64,000 nucleotides of DNA. It comes from Streptomyces griseus subsp. griseus (GTDB lineage: Bacteria; Actinomycetota; Actinomycetes; Streptomycetales; Streptomycetaceae). The notes beneath the pieces are model-generated. The model saw only the letters and a list, made by a program, of their open reading frames with translations, searched no databases and was not told where the DNA came from. Where the stretch lies: positions 62,001-126,000 of the forward strand of contig NZ_JOJE01000017.1 in NCBI RefSeq assembly GCF_000720255.1, given 5' to 3'. Position 1 is the first letter of the stretch, and every line of letters starts with the position of its first letter. This document shows, piece after piece, positions 33,624 through 42,775 of the stretch. The position numbers were made by a program, and so were the translations under genes.

Positions 33624-33751
33624 CCGTGAACCGTCACACCGTGACGCCTGGTGCTGATGCGCCGCACCCTTCCTACCGCCCAATGGGTGGCGAAGGAGTC
33701 TCTTTCATCGCTTTTCCGCCCGGAAGGGGGCCTTGGTTAGGTATACGCCCG

Positions 33752-33787
33752 CCGTCCCACTCACTCGAAAGAGTGCCGGGGCGACGG
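33752..33787. promoter_or_regulatory. Hairpin with GAAA tetraloop
   Basis: CACTC-GAAA-GAGTG (33762-33775) closed by outer arms CCGTC (33752-33756) and GACGG (33783-33787). It is 61 bases ahead of the ybaB start and could fold in its leader RNA. Confidence 0.45.
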
Positions 33788-33848
33788 CTGCGCCGAACAC
33801 GTAGGCTCGTGCTGAACGGGAAAACCCGTACAGACGGAGGAGCTGATC

Positions 33849-34187
33849 GTGATCCCCGGTGGTGGCCAGCCCAACATGCAGCAGCTGCTGCAGCAGGCCC
33901 AGAAGATGCAGCAGGACCTGGCGAACGCGCAGGAGGAACTGGCGCGGACCGAGGTCGAAGGACAGGCCGGCGGCGGCCTGGTGAAGGCGACCGTCACGGG
34001 TTCCGGAGAGCTGCGCGCGCTGCGGATCGACCCGAAGGCCGTGGACCCCGAGGACACCGAGACCCTCGCCGACCTGGTAGTGGCGGCCGTACAGGCGGCC
34101 AACGAGAACGCGCAGGCGCTCCAGCAGCAGAAGCTGGGCCCGCTCGCCCAGGGCCTGGGCGGCGGCATCCCGGGCCTGCCTTTCTAA
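33849..34187 (+). CDS. YbaB/EbfC family nucleoid-associated protein
   Basis: 112 residues. Helix [20 protein letters not shown], then strands [18 protein letters not shown], then a helix and a Gly-rich tail ([11 protein letters not shown]), the standard YbaB layout. It dimerises and binds DNA, and is nearly always next to recR. GTG 33849 has GGAGGAG about six bases ahead. The usual dnaX partner is not adjacent; the SLATT gene lies there instead. It forms an operon with recR and the DUF5063 gene. Confidence 0.95.
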   Translation: MIPGGGQPNMQQLLQQAQKMQQDLANAQEELARTEVEGQAGGGLVKATVTGSGELRALRIDPKAVDPEDTETLADLVVAAVQAANENAQALQQQKLGPLAQGLGGGIPGLPF

Positions 34188-34246
34188 GTCGGCCGTCGGC
34201 CAACTACGGTACGTACTGAAGGAACCTCGGGAAGGACGGCAGTCCG

Positions 34247-34846
34247 TTGTACGAAGGCGTGGTGCAGGACCTCATCGACGAGCTGGGGCGGTTGCCCGGC
34301 GTCGGTCCCAAGAGCGCCCAGCGGATCGCCTTCCACATCCTGCAGGCGGAACCGACGGACGTACGGCGTCTCGCGCAGGCCCTGATGGAGGTCAAGGCGA
34401 AGGTCCGCTTCTGCGCGACCTGCGGCAACGTGGCACAGGAGGAGCTGTGCAACATCTGCCGCGACAGCCGCCGCGACCTCTCGGTCATCTGTGTCGTGGA
34501 GGAGCCGAAGGACGTGGTGGCGATCGAGCGCACGCGGGAGTTCCGCGGCCGCTACCACGTCCTGGGCGGGGCCATCAGCCCGATCGAGGGTGTAGGACCA
34601 GATGATCTGCGCATAAGAGAACTGTTGGCCCGCCTGGCCGACGGCACGGTCACCGAACTGATCCTGGCCACCGACCCGAACCTGGAGGGGGAGGCGACGG
34701 CGACGTACCTCGCCCGCATGATCAAGCCCATGGGCCTCAAGGTCACCCGCCTGGCCAGCGGCCTCCCGGTGGGTGGCGACCTGGAATACGCGGACGAGGT
34801 CACCCTCGGCCGCGCCTTCGAGGGGAGACGACTCCTAGATGTCTGA
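34247..34846 (+). CDS. recR: Recombination mediator RecR
   Basis: 199 residues, full length. Helix-hairpin-helix ([20 protein letters not shown]), four-Cys zinc finger (FCATCGN...ELCNICRD), and Toprim domain ([37 protein letters not shown]) followed by the Walker-B-like [11 protein letters not shown]. It works with RecF/RecO in loading RecA on gapped DNA. The start is a TTG at 34247 (TTGTACGAA), with GGAAGGA about a dozen bases upstream. It overlaps the DUF5063 gene by eight bases. Confidence 0.97.
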   Translation: MYEGVVQDLIDELGRLPGVGPKSAQRIAFHILQAEPTDVRRLAQALMEVKAKVRFCATCGNVAQEELCNICRDSRRDLSVICVVEEPKDVVAIERTREFRGRYHVLGGAISPIEGVGPDDLRIRELLARLADGTVTELILATDPNLEGEATATYLARMIKPMGLKVTRLASGLPVGGDLEYADEVTLGRAFEGRRLLDV

Positions 34847-35495
34847 CGCCACGCTGCACGCGACCGAACAGAACCCGGACGATTTCGCGGTCCAGATCGC
34901 GGACCAGGTCGAGAGTTTCCTGGTCGCCGTCATGGAGGTTGCGAAGGGCGACGAGCCGGACTCGGCGGTCCCCTTCCTGCTGTTGGAGGTCTCCCAACTC
35001 CTCCTCGCCGGCGGCCGTCTGGGCGCGCACGAGGACATCGTCCCGGACGAGCGCTACGAGCCCGACCCGGGTCCGGAGGCCGACGTGGACGAACTCCGCG
35101 AGAACCTCGCCCGGCTGCTGGAGCCGATCGACGTCTACTCGGAGGTCTTCGACCCCTACGAGCCCCGCAAGGCGCCCGTACCGGCCCGTATCTCCGACGA
35201 CCTCACGGACGTCATCACCGACCTCCGCCACGGCATGGTCCACTACCGCGCCGGCCGCACGTCGGAGGCGCTGTGGTGGTGGCAGTTCTCCTACTTCTCC
35301 AACTGGGGAGCCACGGCGTCGGCCACCCTCCGCGCCCTCCACTCGGTCCTGGCCCACGTCCGCCTCAACCAGCCCCTGGCGGAACTCGACGGGCTCGACA
35401 CCGACCTGTCCGCCGGTGACGACACCCTGGAGTTCGAGGCGGGCAGGGTGATGGCGGAGGAGATCGGCGGTCGACTGGGCCTGCGGGCGAAGTAG
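34839..35495 (+). CDS. DUF5063 domain protein
   Basis: 218 residues, acidic and helical. Conserved parts: [20 protein letters not shown], the aromatic segment [20 protein letters not shown], and [11 protein letters not shown]. The ATG lies within the last codons of recR, so translation is coupled; this recR-DUF5063 pairing recurs in actinobacteria, which suggests a role near DNA repair, but nothing biochemical is known. No membrane segments. Confidence 0.88.
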   Translation: MSDATLHATEQNPDDFAVQIADQVESFLVAVMEVAKGDEPDSAVPFLLLEVSQLLLAGGRLGAHEDIVPDERYEPDPGPEADVDELRENLARLLEPIDVYSEVFDPYEPRKAPVPARISDDLTDVITDLRHGMVHYRAGRTSEALWWWQFSYFSNWGATASATLRALHSVLAHVRLNQPLAELDGLDTDLSAGDDTLEFEAGRVMAEEIGGRLGLRAK

Positions 35496-35541
35496 GACCG
35501 GCGCGCTTGCGCCTCGGTTCTTCCGGGGCGCTGTGCGTGCC

Positions 35542-36378
35542 TCAGATCTTCACGGCCGTGCCGGTGACACCGATGCCGGAGTCCCGGTTCTCGGGCACGG
35601 AGACCGTGAGAGTGCTGGGGCGGCCCATGTCGTCGCCCTGATGGATCGTCAAGGTCGCCGGGGTGGTGACCAGTTCGAGTTCCCGCAGGTAGCCGCCGAA
35701 GGCCGCGGCCGCCGCGCCGGTGGCGGGGTCCTCGACGACCCCGCCGGGCGGGAACGGGTTGCGGGCGTGGAAGACGGTGGGTGATTCCCGCCAGAGCAGG
35801 TCGACGGTGGTCCAGTCCCTGCGGCGCATGAGGTCGGCGAGGGCCGGCATGTCGTAGTCGAGGTCGGCCAGACGGCTCCGGTCGGCCGCGGCCACGATCG
35901 GATGGAAGGCGCCGGCGTAGGCCACGCGGGGCGGCAGCGTCGGGTCGAGTTCGTCGGCGGACCAGCGCAGGGCGGAGAGCAGTTCGGCCAGGTCGGCCTC
36001 CGGGAGGGGCTCGGTACGCGGTGCGACGCTCACCAGGGTCGCCACGGTCGTCCCGTCGTCGGCCACCGAGGTGGTGACGGCGACCGCGCCCGCGCTGGTG
36101 CGTAGATGGAGCGGTCCGACGCCGTGCCGGTCGGCGTGGGCGACGGCCAGGGCGATGGTCGCGTGACCGCAGAACGGCACCTCGGCCAGCGGACTGAAGT
36201 ACCTCACGTCCAGGCCCTCTTCGTCGGACGACACCACGAACGCCGTCTCCGAGTAGCCGACTTCGGCCGCCGCCGCCAGCATGGTCGCGTCATCGACTCC
36301 GGTGGCGTCGAGCACCACACCGGCGGGATTGCCTCCCGCGGGGTCGGTGCTGAAGGCCACGTAGCGCAAGATCTCCAT
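35542..36378 (-). CDS. PhzF family isomerase-like protein
   Basis: 278 residues with two diaminopimelate-epimerase-like halves. The family signature GGNPAGVVLDA near the N-terminus, the YSETAFVV segment with the conserved Glu, the FCGHATIALA motif, and GVVEDPATGAAAAAFGGYL in the second half are all present. PhzF members are isomerases of unknown or diverse substrates; only the phenazine member is well known and there is no phenazine cluster here. ATG 36378 is directly followed by MEILRYVAFSTDPAGGNP. Monocistronic and convergent with the recR operon. Confidence 0.92.
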   Translation of the reverse strand: MEILRYVAFSTDPAGGNPAGVVLDATGVDDATMLAAAAEVGYSETAFVVSSDEEGLDVRYFSPLAEVPFCGHATIALAVAHADRHGVGPLHLRTSAGAVAVTTSVADDGTTVATLVSVAPRTEPLPEADLAELLSALRWSADELDPTLPPRVAYAGAFHPIVAAADRSRLADLDYDMPALADLMRRRDWTTVDLLWRESPTVFHARNPFPPGGVVEDPATGAAAAAFGGYLRELELVTTPATLTIHQGDDMGRPSTLTVSVPENRDSGIGVTGTAVKI

Positions 36379-36424
36379 CGGGCGAACCTAACCCAGACAA
36401 GTGATCGTCAGAAGCAAGTTTCCA

Positions 36425-36650
36425 GCCCCCACCTCACGGCCCGGCGCCCGGCCCCCGCCTCACGGCGCCCGGCCCCCACCTCACGGCCCGGCGCCCGGCC
36501 CCCACCTCACGGCGCCCGGCCCCCACCTCACGGCCCGGTGCCTGGCCCATCGCCTTACGGCGTCCGTCCCATCGCCTCGCGGCACCCGGCCTGCACCCCA
36601 CAGCGTCCGGCCCGCGCCTCGCGGCACCCGGCCCGCTCACTCGGCCCGTG
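36425..36650. repeat. GC-rich minisatellite of 20-26-bp units
   Basis: About ten tandem units of the type CCCCCACCTCACGGCGCCCGG, alternating between about 21 and 26 bases in the left half and decaying in the right half. The array fills the space between the PhzF start and the TauE/SafE stop. No ribosome site or promoter is visible in it. Confidence 0.85.
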
Positions 36651-36652
36651 CC

Positions 36653-37384
36653 TCAGAGCCCCCACAGTCCCTTCCCCACCGCTGTCACCCCGCCCGCCAG
36701 TGCCAGTGTCAGTACTAGGAGGCGGGCCCGCCGCTCGGGCAGTCGTCCGGCGAGGCTCCGGCCGATCAGCCCGCCCAGGATCATCGCGGCGACGACCGAC
36801 GCCCACTTCGGTGTGGTCAGCTGCGGCATTCCGTTCGCCGCCACCGAGAAGGCGTTGACGATCACGCCGTAGAACTGGGCGTTGGGGACGAACTCCCGTA
36901 CCGTCCAGCCCGCGTTGACGGCGTAGAGGGAGACCGGAGGGCCTCCGACGCCCGCCGCGGAGTTCATGAAGCCGCCGAGCGCGCCGGCCGTGACCGCGCC
37001 GCGGGTGCCGCGCAGGGCGGGGACGCGTGCGCCGCGCATGACCAGGACGACCGCCACGGTCACCAGACCGCCCATGACCAACAGGAGTACGGGTTCGGGG
37101 AGTCGGCGGGTCATCCAGGTACCCGCCGGGACCGTGCACGCCGCCGCCGCACACAACGGCAGCATCGCGGCGGGACGTACCCGGCGGAAGCCGCCCGCGA
37201 GGCCCACGACGCTGATGGCCCCGGCGGCGCAGTTCGCGAGGGCGACGCCCTGGGTGGGCCCGAGGAGCAGGACTAGGGCCGGTACGGCGACCAGGGCGAA
37301 GCCCATGCCCGTCAGCCACTGCACGGACGAGCCGAGCAGCACGATGCCGGCCAGCAGTACGTCTCCCGACCACCCGTTCGTCAT
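36653..37384 (-). CDS. TauE/SafE family permease
   Basis: 243 residues, seven or eight membrane segments. The two repeats show typical TauE/SafE glycine-rich helices: QWLTGMGFALVAVPALVLLL with LLGPTQGVALAN, and AVTAGALGGFMNSAAGVGGP followed by VSLYAVNAGW. Such proteins export sulfite, sulfoacetate or related organosulfur anions; substrate not shown. ATG 37384 is clear. The stop lies at the right edge of a minisatellite, which may act as the end of the transcript. Confidence 0.9.
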   Translation of the reverse strand: MTNGWSGDVLLAGIVLLGSSVQWLTGMGFALVAVPALVLLLGPTQGVALANCAAGAISVVGLAGGFRRVRPAAMLPLCAAAACTVPAGTWMTRRLPEPVLLLVMGGLVTVAVVLVMRGARVPALRGTRGAVTAGALGGFMNSAAGVGGPPVSLYAVNAGWTVREFVPNAQFYGVIVNAFSVAANGMPQLTTPKWASVVAAMILGGLIGRSLAGRLPERRARLLVLTLALAGGVTAVGKGLWGL

Positions 37385-37556
37385 GGCTCAGCAGCATCCC
37401 ACGCCGGTGGGTGCCCGCAGATTTGGACCGGCCTTGGACGTGCGTTGTACGACGCCTGCACGGGCGCTAACCGGCGGAAAGCGAGTCTGGAGTCCGCACC
37501 ACCGCACCACACAGCACCACCCAGCACCACACCGCACCGCACGCACAGGAGTAGCG

Positions 37557-38081
37557 ATGACCCGTCGTCCCGCAGGCAAGCCCGCAGGCAAGTCCATACG
37601 CAAGCGTGCAGCCGTCGTCACCGCCGCCGCGCTCGTCGCCACCGGCACCGTCGCCGCCGGGGTGAGCGCGGCCGGACCGGAGCGGTCGGCCAAGCCGTCG
37701 AAGAGACAGATCGCCTCCCTCTTCGACCAGTGGAACGCCGCCCTGCAGACGCGTGACCCGGAGAAGGTGGCCGACCTCTACGCCGACGACGCGGTCCTCC
37801 TGCCCACCCTCTCCAACAAGATCCGTACCGACCACGCCGAAATCGCCGACTACTTCGAGCACTTCCTGCAGAAGAAGCCCGTCGGCAAGAAGGTCGAGAC
37901 GATCGTCAACGTCCTCGACGGCAACTCCGCCATCGACGCCGGCGTCTACCGGTTCACCTTCACCGACCCGAAGACCGGCAAGAAGAGCGTCGCCGAGGCC
38001 CGCTACACCTACGAGTACGAGAAGCGGGACGGCGAGTGGAAGATCGTCAACCACCACTCGTCGGCGATGCCCGAGGGCTGA
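37557..38081 (+). CDS. Secreted SgcJ/EcaC-like (NTF2-fold) protein
   Basis: 174 residues. Basic N-terminus and hydrophobic Ala/Val stretch (RKRAAVVTAAALVATGTVAA) form a signal peptide. The mature part has the NTF2/DUF4440 fold: IASLFDQWNAALQTRDPEKV, ADLYADDAVLLPTLSNKIRT, then VYRFTFTDP and ARYTYEYEKRDGEWKIVNHH. The ATG at 37557 has AGGAG about six bases ahead, after an unusual CA-rich leader. Function unknown; SgcJ-like proteins bind small molecules or act as accessory oxidoreductase-like factors. It converges with the sensor kinase gene. Confidence 0.88.
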   Translation: MTRRPAGKPAGKSIRKRAAVVTAAALVATGTVAAGVSAAGPERSAKPSKRQIASLFDQWNAALQTRDPEKVADLYADDAVLLPTLSNKIRTDHAEIADYFEHFLQKKPVGKKVETIVNVLDGNSAIDAGVYRFTFTDPKTGKKSVAEARYTYEYEKRDGEWKIVNHHSSAMPEG

Positions 38082-38091
38082 CCCGGGCTTC

Positions 38092-39456
38092 TCACCCGGT
38101 GCGCTGCGCCGCCCGCAGGGCGACCCGTACGCACAGGCCGCTGTCCGGGGCGTCCCGCAACGTCACGCTTCCGCCGTCGTCCGTCACCAGCTGTTTGACG
38201 ACGGCGAGGCCGAGGCCGGAGCCGGAGCGGCCGGTCAGCCCCTGACCGCGCCAGAAGCGGTCGAAGGCGCGGGACTTCTCCGCGTCCGACATACCCGGAC
38301 CCTCGTCGAGGACCGACAGCACCACCTCGTCGGCGCTCGACTCCACCCGGACGGTGATGGTGCCGCCGTCCGGTGACACCTCCAGGGCGTTCGAGAGCAC
38401 GTTGTCCAGAACCTGGTCCAGATGACCGGGGCTGGCCAACACGAGCGGCCGGTCGTCGACACCACTCCCCCTGAGCGCGATGGTGACTCCGCGCTCGTCG
38501 GCGGCCGGCCTCCACACCGCGAGGCGTTCGGCCACGATGTCCGTCAGCGGCAGCGGTTCGGCCACGGACACCTTGGCCTCCGCCCGCGCCAGCACCAGCA
38601 GCCCGTTGACCAGGCGGCTCATCCGGACCACCTCCGCGGTCGCCTGCTCCACGTCCTCCCGTACGAACTCGTCGTCCACGCCGTCCGAGATGTTGTCCAG
38701 CGACAGCCGCAGAGCGGTCAGGGGCGTACGGAGTTGGTGGGAGGCGTCGGCGACGAAGATGCGCTGGGAGGCGACCAGGGTCTCCAGGCGTTCCGCGCCC
38801 TGGTTGAGGGTGCGCGCCAGTGTCTGCGTCTCCTGGGGGCCTGTCACGGGGGAGCGGGCGGTCAGGTCGCCGTCGCTGAACTTGCTCGCCATGTCGTTGA
38901 GTTGGCGCAGCGGACGGGTGAGGCGGCGGGCCACGACGGCGCCGATCAGCGCGGCCACGCCGAGGACCGCCACGGCGAGGCCCGCCCGGAAGCCCCAGAT
39001 GGTCCACAGGCGGTGGGTCAGTTCACTCGTGGAGTAGACGATCCGGACCGCGCCTACGACCCGGCCCCCGTCGCTCGCGGGCACGGTGACCACCAGGTAC
39101 CGGCCCCAGATGAAGTCCGACCCCCAGTCGACCCGGGTGCTGCCGTCGGCCATGGCCCTGGCCAGGTCGCCGTCCCTCGCCGGGCGGGGCAGGTCGGCCG
39201 CGCACTCGTCGGTGGCGGTGACCTCGACCCGGTCGTGGGTCTTGTCGGCGTACGCCTTGGCCATCTCCTCCAGCGCCTGGCAGGACGCCCGGTCGCCGTT
39301 GCCGAGGAGCAGCGCCATCGTGGTCGCCTCGCGCCTGACGGACAGCTCGGTGTCGCCGCGCAGCTGGGCGGTGAGCGTGAAGGCGACCGGCACCGTGAAC
39401 AGGAAGATGGCGACGGCGACGAGCAGCACATAGCTGCGGATGAGCTGGCGGATCAT
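38092..39456 (-). CDS. Two-component sensor histidine kinase
   Basis: 454 residues. First membrane helix at about 5-27 (IRSYVLLVAVAIFLFTVPVA), an outer sensor loop with a Cys pair (about 28-150), second membrane helix (GLAVAVLGVAALIGAVVA), HAMP domain (RRLTRPLRQLNDMASKFSDG), phospho-acceptor VADASHQLRTPLTALRL, N box NVLSNALEVSPDG, DEGPGM and GSGLGLAVVK. The ATG overlaps the response regulator stop (ATGA), so the pair is co-translated. Stimulus unknown. The HK ends 11 bases from the SgcJ-like gene. Confidence 0.95.
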   Translation of the reverse strand: MIRQLIRSYVLLVAVAIFLFTVPVAFTLTAQLRGDTELSVRREATTMALLLGNGDRASCQALEEMAKAYADKTHDRVEVTATDECAADLPRPARDGDLARAMADGSTRVDWGSDFIWGRYLVVTVPASDGGRVVGAVRIVYSTSELTHRLWTIWGFRAGLAVAVLGVAALIGAVVARRLTRPLRQLNDMASKFSDGDLTARSPVTGPQETQTLARTLNQGAERLETLVASQRIFVADASHQLRTPLTALRLSLDNISDGVDDEFVREDVEQATAEVVRMSRLVNGLLVLARAEAKVSVAEPLPLTDIVAERLAVWRPAADERGVTIALRGSGVDDRPLVLASPGHLDQVLDNVLSNALEVSPDGGTITVRVESSADEVVLSVLDEGPGMSDAEKSRAFDRFWRGQGLTGRSGSGLGLAVVKQLVTDDGGSVTLRDAPDSGLCVRVALRAAQRTG

Positions 39457-40178
39457 GAGGCGGCGTTCCCCGTGCCGTCCCCGGTGCCGTCCCCGGTGCC
39501 GTCCTCGTTCGTGGGGTTCACGACGAGCCGGAATCCCACGCCCCGGACCGCCTCGATCATGATCGCGCCGGTCAGCTTCCGCCGCAGCGCGGCCACGTGC
39601 ACGTCGAGTGTCTTGGTCGGCCCGAACCAGTTGGCGTCCCAGACGGCCTCCATGATCTGCTCGCGCGTCATCAGCGCGCCCGGCTCCTCGGTGAGGAAGG
39701 ACAGCAGGTCGTACTCCTTGGGTGCCAGCGGCACCTCCTCGCCGTCCAGGTGGACGCGGGCGGCCTTGCGGTCGACCGTGAGGCGGGGGCCGTAGCGGTC
39801 GGGCCCGGCCGTCTCGGCGGTACGGGGCTGGACGCGCCGCATGACGGCCCGTATTCGCGCGATGACCTCGCGCACGCCGAACGGCTTGGAGACGTAGTCG
39901 TCGGCGCCCAGTTCGAGTCCGACCACGCGGTCCGTCTCGTCGCTGCGGGCGCTGATCACGATGATCGGCACGGCGCCGCGGTGGCGCAGCGCCTTGCAGA
40001 CGTCGAGGCCGTCGGTGTCGGGCAGTCCGAGGTCGAGGAGGACGACGTCGTAGGGGCCGGGGTGGGCCAGGGCGGCCGCGCCGGTGGTGACCCACTCGAC
40101 GTCGAAGCTGTAGCGCTTCAAGCCGCGCCGGAGCGATTCGGCGACCGGTTCATCGTCTTCGACCAGGAGTACGCGCAC
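39453..40178 (-). CDS. OmpR-family response regulator
   Basis: About 241 residues. Receiver domain with acidic pocket VLLVEDDEP, phospho-acceptor in VVLLDLGLPDTDGL, and the Lys in DDYVSKPFG; winged-helix output domain (LAPKEYDLLSFLTEEPGALM; KTLDVHVAALRRKL; EAVRGVGFRLV). The C-terminus carries a GDGT-type repeat encoded by tandem 12-bp units. GTG 40178 (MRVLLVED) is preferred; GTG 40187 is in frame. Co-translated with the sensor kinase. A direct repeat of CTTCAC 37-52 bases upstream may be its own binding site. Confidence 0.95.
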   Translation of the reverse strand: MRVLLVEDDEPVAESLRRGLKRYSFDVEWVTTGAAALAHPGPYDVVLLDLGLPDTDGLDVCKALRHRGAVPIIVISARSDETDRVVGLELGADDYVSKPFGVREVIARIRAVMRRVQPRTAETAGPDRYGPRLTVDRKAARVHLDGEEVPLAPKEYDLLSFLTEEPGALMTREQIMEAVWDANWFGPTKTLDVHVAALRRKLTGAIMIEAVRGVGFRLVVNPTNEDGTGDGTGDGTGNAAS

Positions 40179-40214
40179 GGATCGCACCCTAATGCTTGAA
40201 ACTTAATCCACAGT

Positions 40215-40230
40215 CTTCACAACCCTTCAC
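40215..40230. promoter_or_regulatory. Direct-repeat site upstream of the two-component operon
   Basis: CTTCAC-N4-CTTCAC, period 10 bases, as expected for head-to-tail binding of OmpR/PhoB-type regulators. It is nested in a CCACAGT/ACTGTGG inverted repeat (40208-40214 and 40229-40235). Candidate for autoregulation. Confidence 0.5.
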
Positions 40231-40439
40231 TGTGGCGTCGATTTGTGACGCCGGGCACTTTCCGAGTGGTCTCTCGCGGCTGCGGGCAGGTGCAGTCCTG
40301 GAACAAGGGCGGCCGAGGTCTCACCGTGGGGTCTCACCATGCGATACCGCGGAGGCGGATTTCGGGCGCTCGTTAGACTGAGCCGACCGCAGTGCATATG
40401 CGTATCTGCGGAAAGAGACGGATTGAGCGAGGAGCGCAC

Positions 40440-41717
40440 GTGGGCCTTGTCGTGCAGAAGTACGGAGGCTCCTCCGTAGCCGATGCCGAGGGCATCAAGC
40501 GCGTCGCCAAGCGGATCGTGGAAGCGAAGAAGAACGGCCACCAGGTGGTCGTCGTCGTTTCCGCGATGGGCGACACGACGGACGAGCTGATCGATCTCGC
40601 CGAGCAGGTATCCCCGATGCCGGCCGGGCGTGAGTTCGACATGCTGCTGACCGCCGGGGAGCGTATCTCCATGGCACTGCTGGCCATGGCGATCAAGAAC
40701 CTGGGCCACGAGGCCCAGTCCTTCACCGGCAGCCAGGCAGGCGTCATCACCGACTCGGTCCACAACAAAGCCCGGATCATCGACGTCACGCCGGGCCGGA
40801 TCCAGGACTCGGTGGACCAGGGCAACATCGCCATCGTCGCCGGTTTCCAGGGTGTCAGCCAGGACAAGAAGGACATCACCACGCTCGGTCGCGGTGGTTC
40901 CGACACCACCGCCGTCGCCCTCGCCGCCGCCCTCAACGCCGAGGTCTGCGAGATCTACACCGACGTGGACGGCGTGTTCACCGCCGACCCGCGTGTGGTG
41001 AAGAAGGCGAAGAAGATCGACTGGATCTCCTTCGAGGACATGCTGGAGCTGGCCTCGTCCGGGTCCAAGGTGCTGCTCCACCGCTGTGTGGAGTACGCCC
41101 GCCGCTACAACATCCCGATCCACGTCCGGTCCAGCTTCAGCGGACTTCAGGGCACGTGGGTCAGCAGTGAGCCGATCGAGCAAGGGGACAAGAAGGTGGA
41201 GCAGGCCATCATCTCCGGTGTCGCGCACGACACCTCGGAGGCCAAGGTCACGGTCGTCGGTGTCCCCGACAAGCCGGGCGAGGCCGCCGCCATCTTCCGC
41301 ACCATCGCCGATGCCGAGATCAACATCGACATGGTCGTGCAGAACGTGTCCGCCGCCTCCACCGGTCTGACGGACATCTCCTTCACGCTGCCGAAGACCG
41401 AGGGCCGCAAGGCCATCGACGCCCTGGAGCGCAACAAGAGCGGCATCGGCTTCGACTCGCTGCGCTACGACGACCAGATCGGCAAGATCTCCCTGGTCGG
41501 CGCGGGTATGAAGACCAACCCGGGCGTCACCGCCGCGTTCTTCGAGGCGCTGTCCGGCGCGAGCGTGAACATCGAGCTGATCTCGACCTCCGAGATCCGT
41601 ATCTCGGTCGTCACCCGCGCCGACGACGTGCCCGAGGCCGTGCGCGCCGTGCACACCGCCTTCGGACTGGACTCCGACAGCGACGAGGCCGTCGTCTACG
41701 GAGGCACTGGCCGCTGA
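40440..41717 (+). CDS. ask: Aspartokinase
   Basis: 425 residues. Phosphorylates aspartate, the first step to lysine, threonine, methionine and diaminopimelate. Kinase domain: [51 protein letters not shown], and [14 protein letters not shown]; two ACT domains follow ([38 protein letters not shown]). GTG 40440 has GAGGAG seven bases upstream. It shares one base with asd, so the two are coupled. An in-frame GTG at 41196 (VEQAII) with AAGGGG ahead matches the place where separate beta subunits start in relatives. Confidence 0.97.
   Translation: MGLVVQKYGGSSVADAEGIKRVAKRIVEAKKNGHQVVVVVSAMGDTTDELIDLAEQVSPMPAGREFDMLLTAGERISMALLAMAIKNLGHEAQSFTGSQAGVITDSVHNKARIIDVTPGRIQDSVDQGNIAIVAGFQGVSQDKKDITTLGRGGSDTTAVALAAALNAEVCEIYTDVDGVFTADPRVVKKAKKIDWISFEDMLELASSGSKVLLHRCVEYARRYNIPIHVRSSFSGLQGTWVSSEPIEQGDKKVEQAIISGVAHDTSEAKVTVVGVPDKPGEAAAIFRTIADAEINIDMVVQNVSAASTGLTDISFTLPKTEGRKAIDALERNKSGIGFDSLRYDDQIGKISLVGAGMKTNPGVTAAFFEALSGASVNIELISTSEIRISVVTRADDVPEAVRAVHTAFGLDSDSDEAVVYGGTGR
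41196..41717 (+). CDS. Possible aspartokinase beta subunit (internal start)
   Basis: Same frame and stop as ask, starting at GTG codon 253. AAGGGG lies eight bases ahead. The product would be 173 residues comprising the two ACT regulatory domains, as in the alpha2-beta2 aspartokinases of Corynebacterium and Bacillus, where the beta subunit comes from an internal start at the equivalent Met-Glu position. Inferred from position and ribosome site only. Confidence 0.45.
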   Translation: MEQAIISGVAHDTSEAKVTVVGVPDKPGEAAAIFRTIADAEINIDMVVQNVSAASTGLTDISFTLPKTEGRKAIDALERNKSGIGFDSLRYDDQIGKISLVGAGMKTNPGVTAAFFEALSGASVNIELISTSEIRISVVTRADDVPEAVRAVHTAFGLDSDSDEAVVYGGTGR

Positions 41718-42775
41718 TGGAGCGGTCCGGGCGACCGACGCTCGCCGTCGTGGGGGCAACCGGTGCCGTCGGCACCGTGATGCTCAAGATCCTCTCCCAG
41801 CGCGCCGACGTCTGGGGCGAGATCAGACTGATCGCCTCGCCGCGCTCGGCCGGCCGCAAGCTGGCCGTGCGCGGGGAGGAGGTCGAGGTGCTGGCCCTGT
41901 CGGAGGACGCCTTCGACGGGGTCGACGTCGCCATGTTCGACGTACCCGACGAGGTCTCGGCGAAGTGGGCGCCCGTCGCCGCCGCCAAGGGCGCGGTGGT
42001 GGTCGACAACTCCGGCACCTTCCGGATGGACCCGGAGGTGCCGCTCGTCGTGCCCGAGGTCAATCCGCACGCGGTGCGCAACCGGCCGCGCGGGATCGTC
42101 GCCAACCCCAACTGCACGACCCTGTCGATGATCGTCGCGCTGGGCGCGCTGCACGCCGAGTTCGGGCTGCGCGAGCTGGTGGTGTCGTCGTACCAGGCGG
42201 TCAGCGGCGCGGGCCGGGCCGGGGTCGAGGCCCTGCGCCGGCAGCTGTCCCTGGTGGCCGGTACGGAGCTGGGGACGAACCCCGGCGACGTACGGCGGGC
42301 CGTCGGGGACGACACCGGGCCGTTCCCGGAGCCGCTGGCGCTGAACGTCGTACCGTGGGCCGGGTCGCTGCGCGAGGACGGCTGGTCGTCGGAGGAGATG
42401 AAGGTGCGGGACGAGTCCCGCAAGATCCTCGGACTGCCCAAGCTGCCCGTCGCCGTGACCTGTGTGCGGGTCCCTGTGATCACCACGCACTCGCTGACCG
42501 TCCACGCCCGCTTCCAGGGCGAGGTCAGTGTGGGCGGAGCCCGCGAGATCCTCGCCACGGCGCCCGGCGTGGTCCTGTGCGACGACCCGGCAGCCGGGGA
42601 GTTCCCGACCCCTGTCGACGTGGTCGGCACCGACCCGACCTGGGTCGGCCGGGTACGCCGGGCCCTCGACGACCCCACCGCCCTGGAGCTCTTCGTGTGC
42701 GGCGACAACCTCCGCAAGGGAGCCGCGCTGAACACCGCGCAGGTCGCCGAGCTGGTGGCGGCGGAGTTCGCGTGA
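41717..42775 (+). CDS. asd: Aspartate-semialdehyde dehydrogenase
   Basis: 352 residues. Reduces aspartyl phosphate made by the aspartokinase. NADP loop [16 protein letters not shown], catalytic Cys in [12 protein letters not shown], the [14 protein letters not shown] motif, and the active-site His in [16 protein letters not shown]. Starts one base inside the ask stop. Standard length; ask-asd is the usual actinobacterial operon. Confidence 0.97.
   Translation: MERSGRPTLAVVGATGAVGTVMLKILSQRADVWGEIRLIASPRSAGRKLAVRGEEVEVLALSEDAFDGVDVAMFDVPDEVSAKWAPVAAAKGAVVVDNSGTFRMDPEVPLVVPEVNPHAVRNRPRGIVANPNCTTLSMIVALGALHAEFGLRELVVSSYQAVSGAGRAGVEALRRQLSLVAGTELGTNPGDVRRAVGDDTGPFPEPLALNVVPWAGSLREDGWSSEEMKVRDESRKILGLPKLPVAVTCVRVPVITTHSLTVHARFQGEVSVGGAREILATAPGVVLCDDPAAGEFPTPVDVVGTDPTWVGRVRRALDDPTALELFVCGDNLRKGAALNTAQVAELVAAEFA

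Larger units (their letters stand above)
33533..33848. other. Gene-free control region before ybaB
   Basis: 316 bases without a supportable gene. The left part has a tandem pair of 15-bp repeats (33594-33623) and more CACCGTGA copies; the right part has a nested hairpin at 33752-33787. It should contain the promoters of the divergent SLATT and ybaB-recR units. Confidence 0.7.

Noticed and set aside
33640..33850. Searched for a tRNA or SRP RNA gene near ybaB-recR
   Set aside because: No cloverleaf or conserved SRP RNA tetraloop core was found; only a simple hairpin is present.
35902..36858. Rightward frames through the PhzF gene and minisatellite
   Set aside because: Antisense to PhzF and then pure repeat translation (Pro/Arg/His units).
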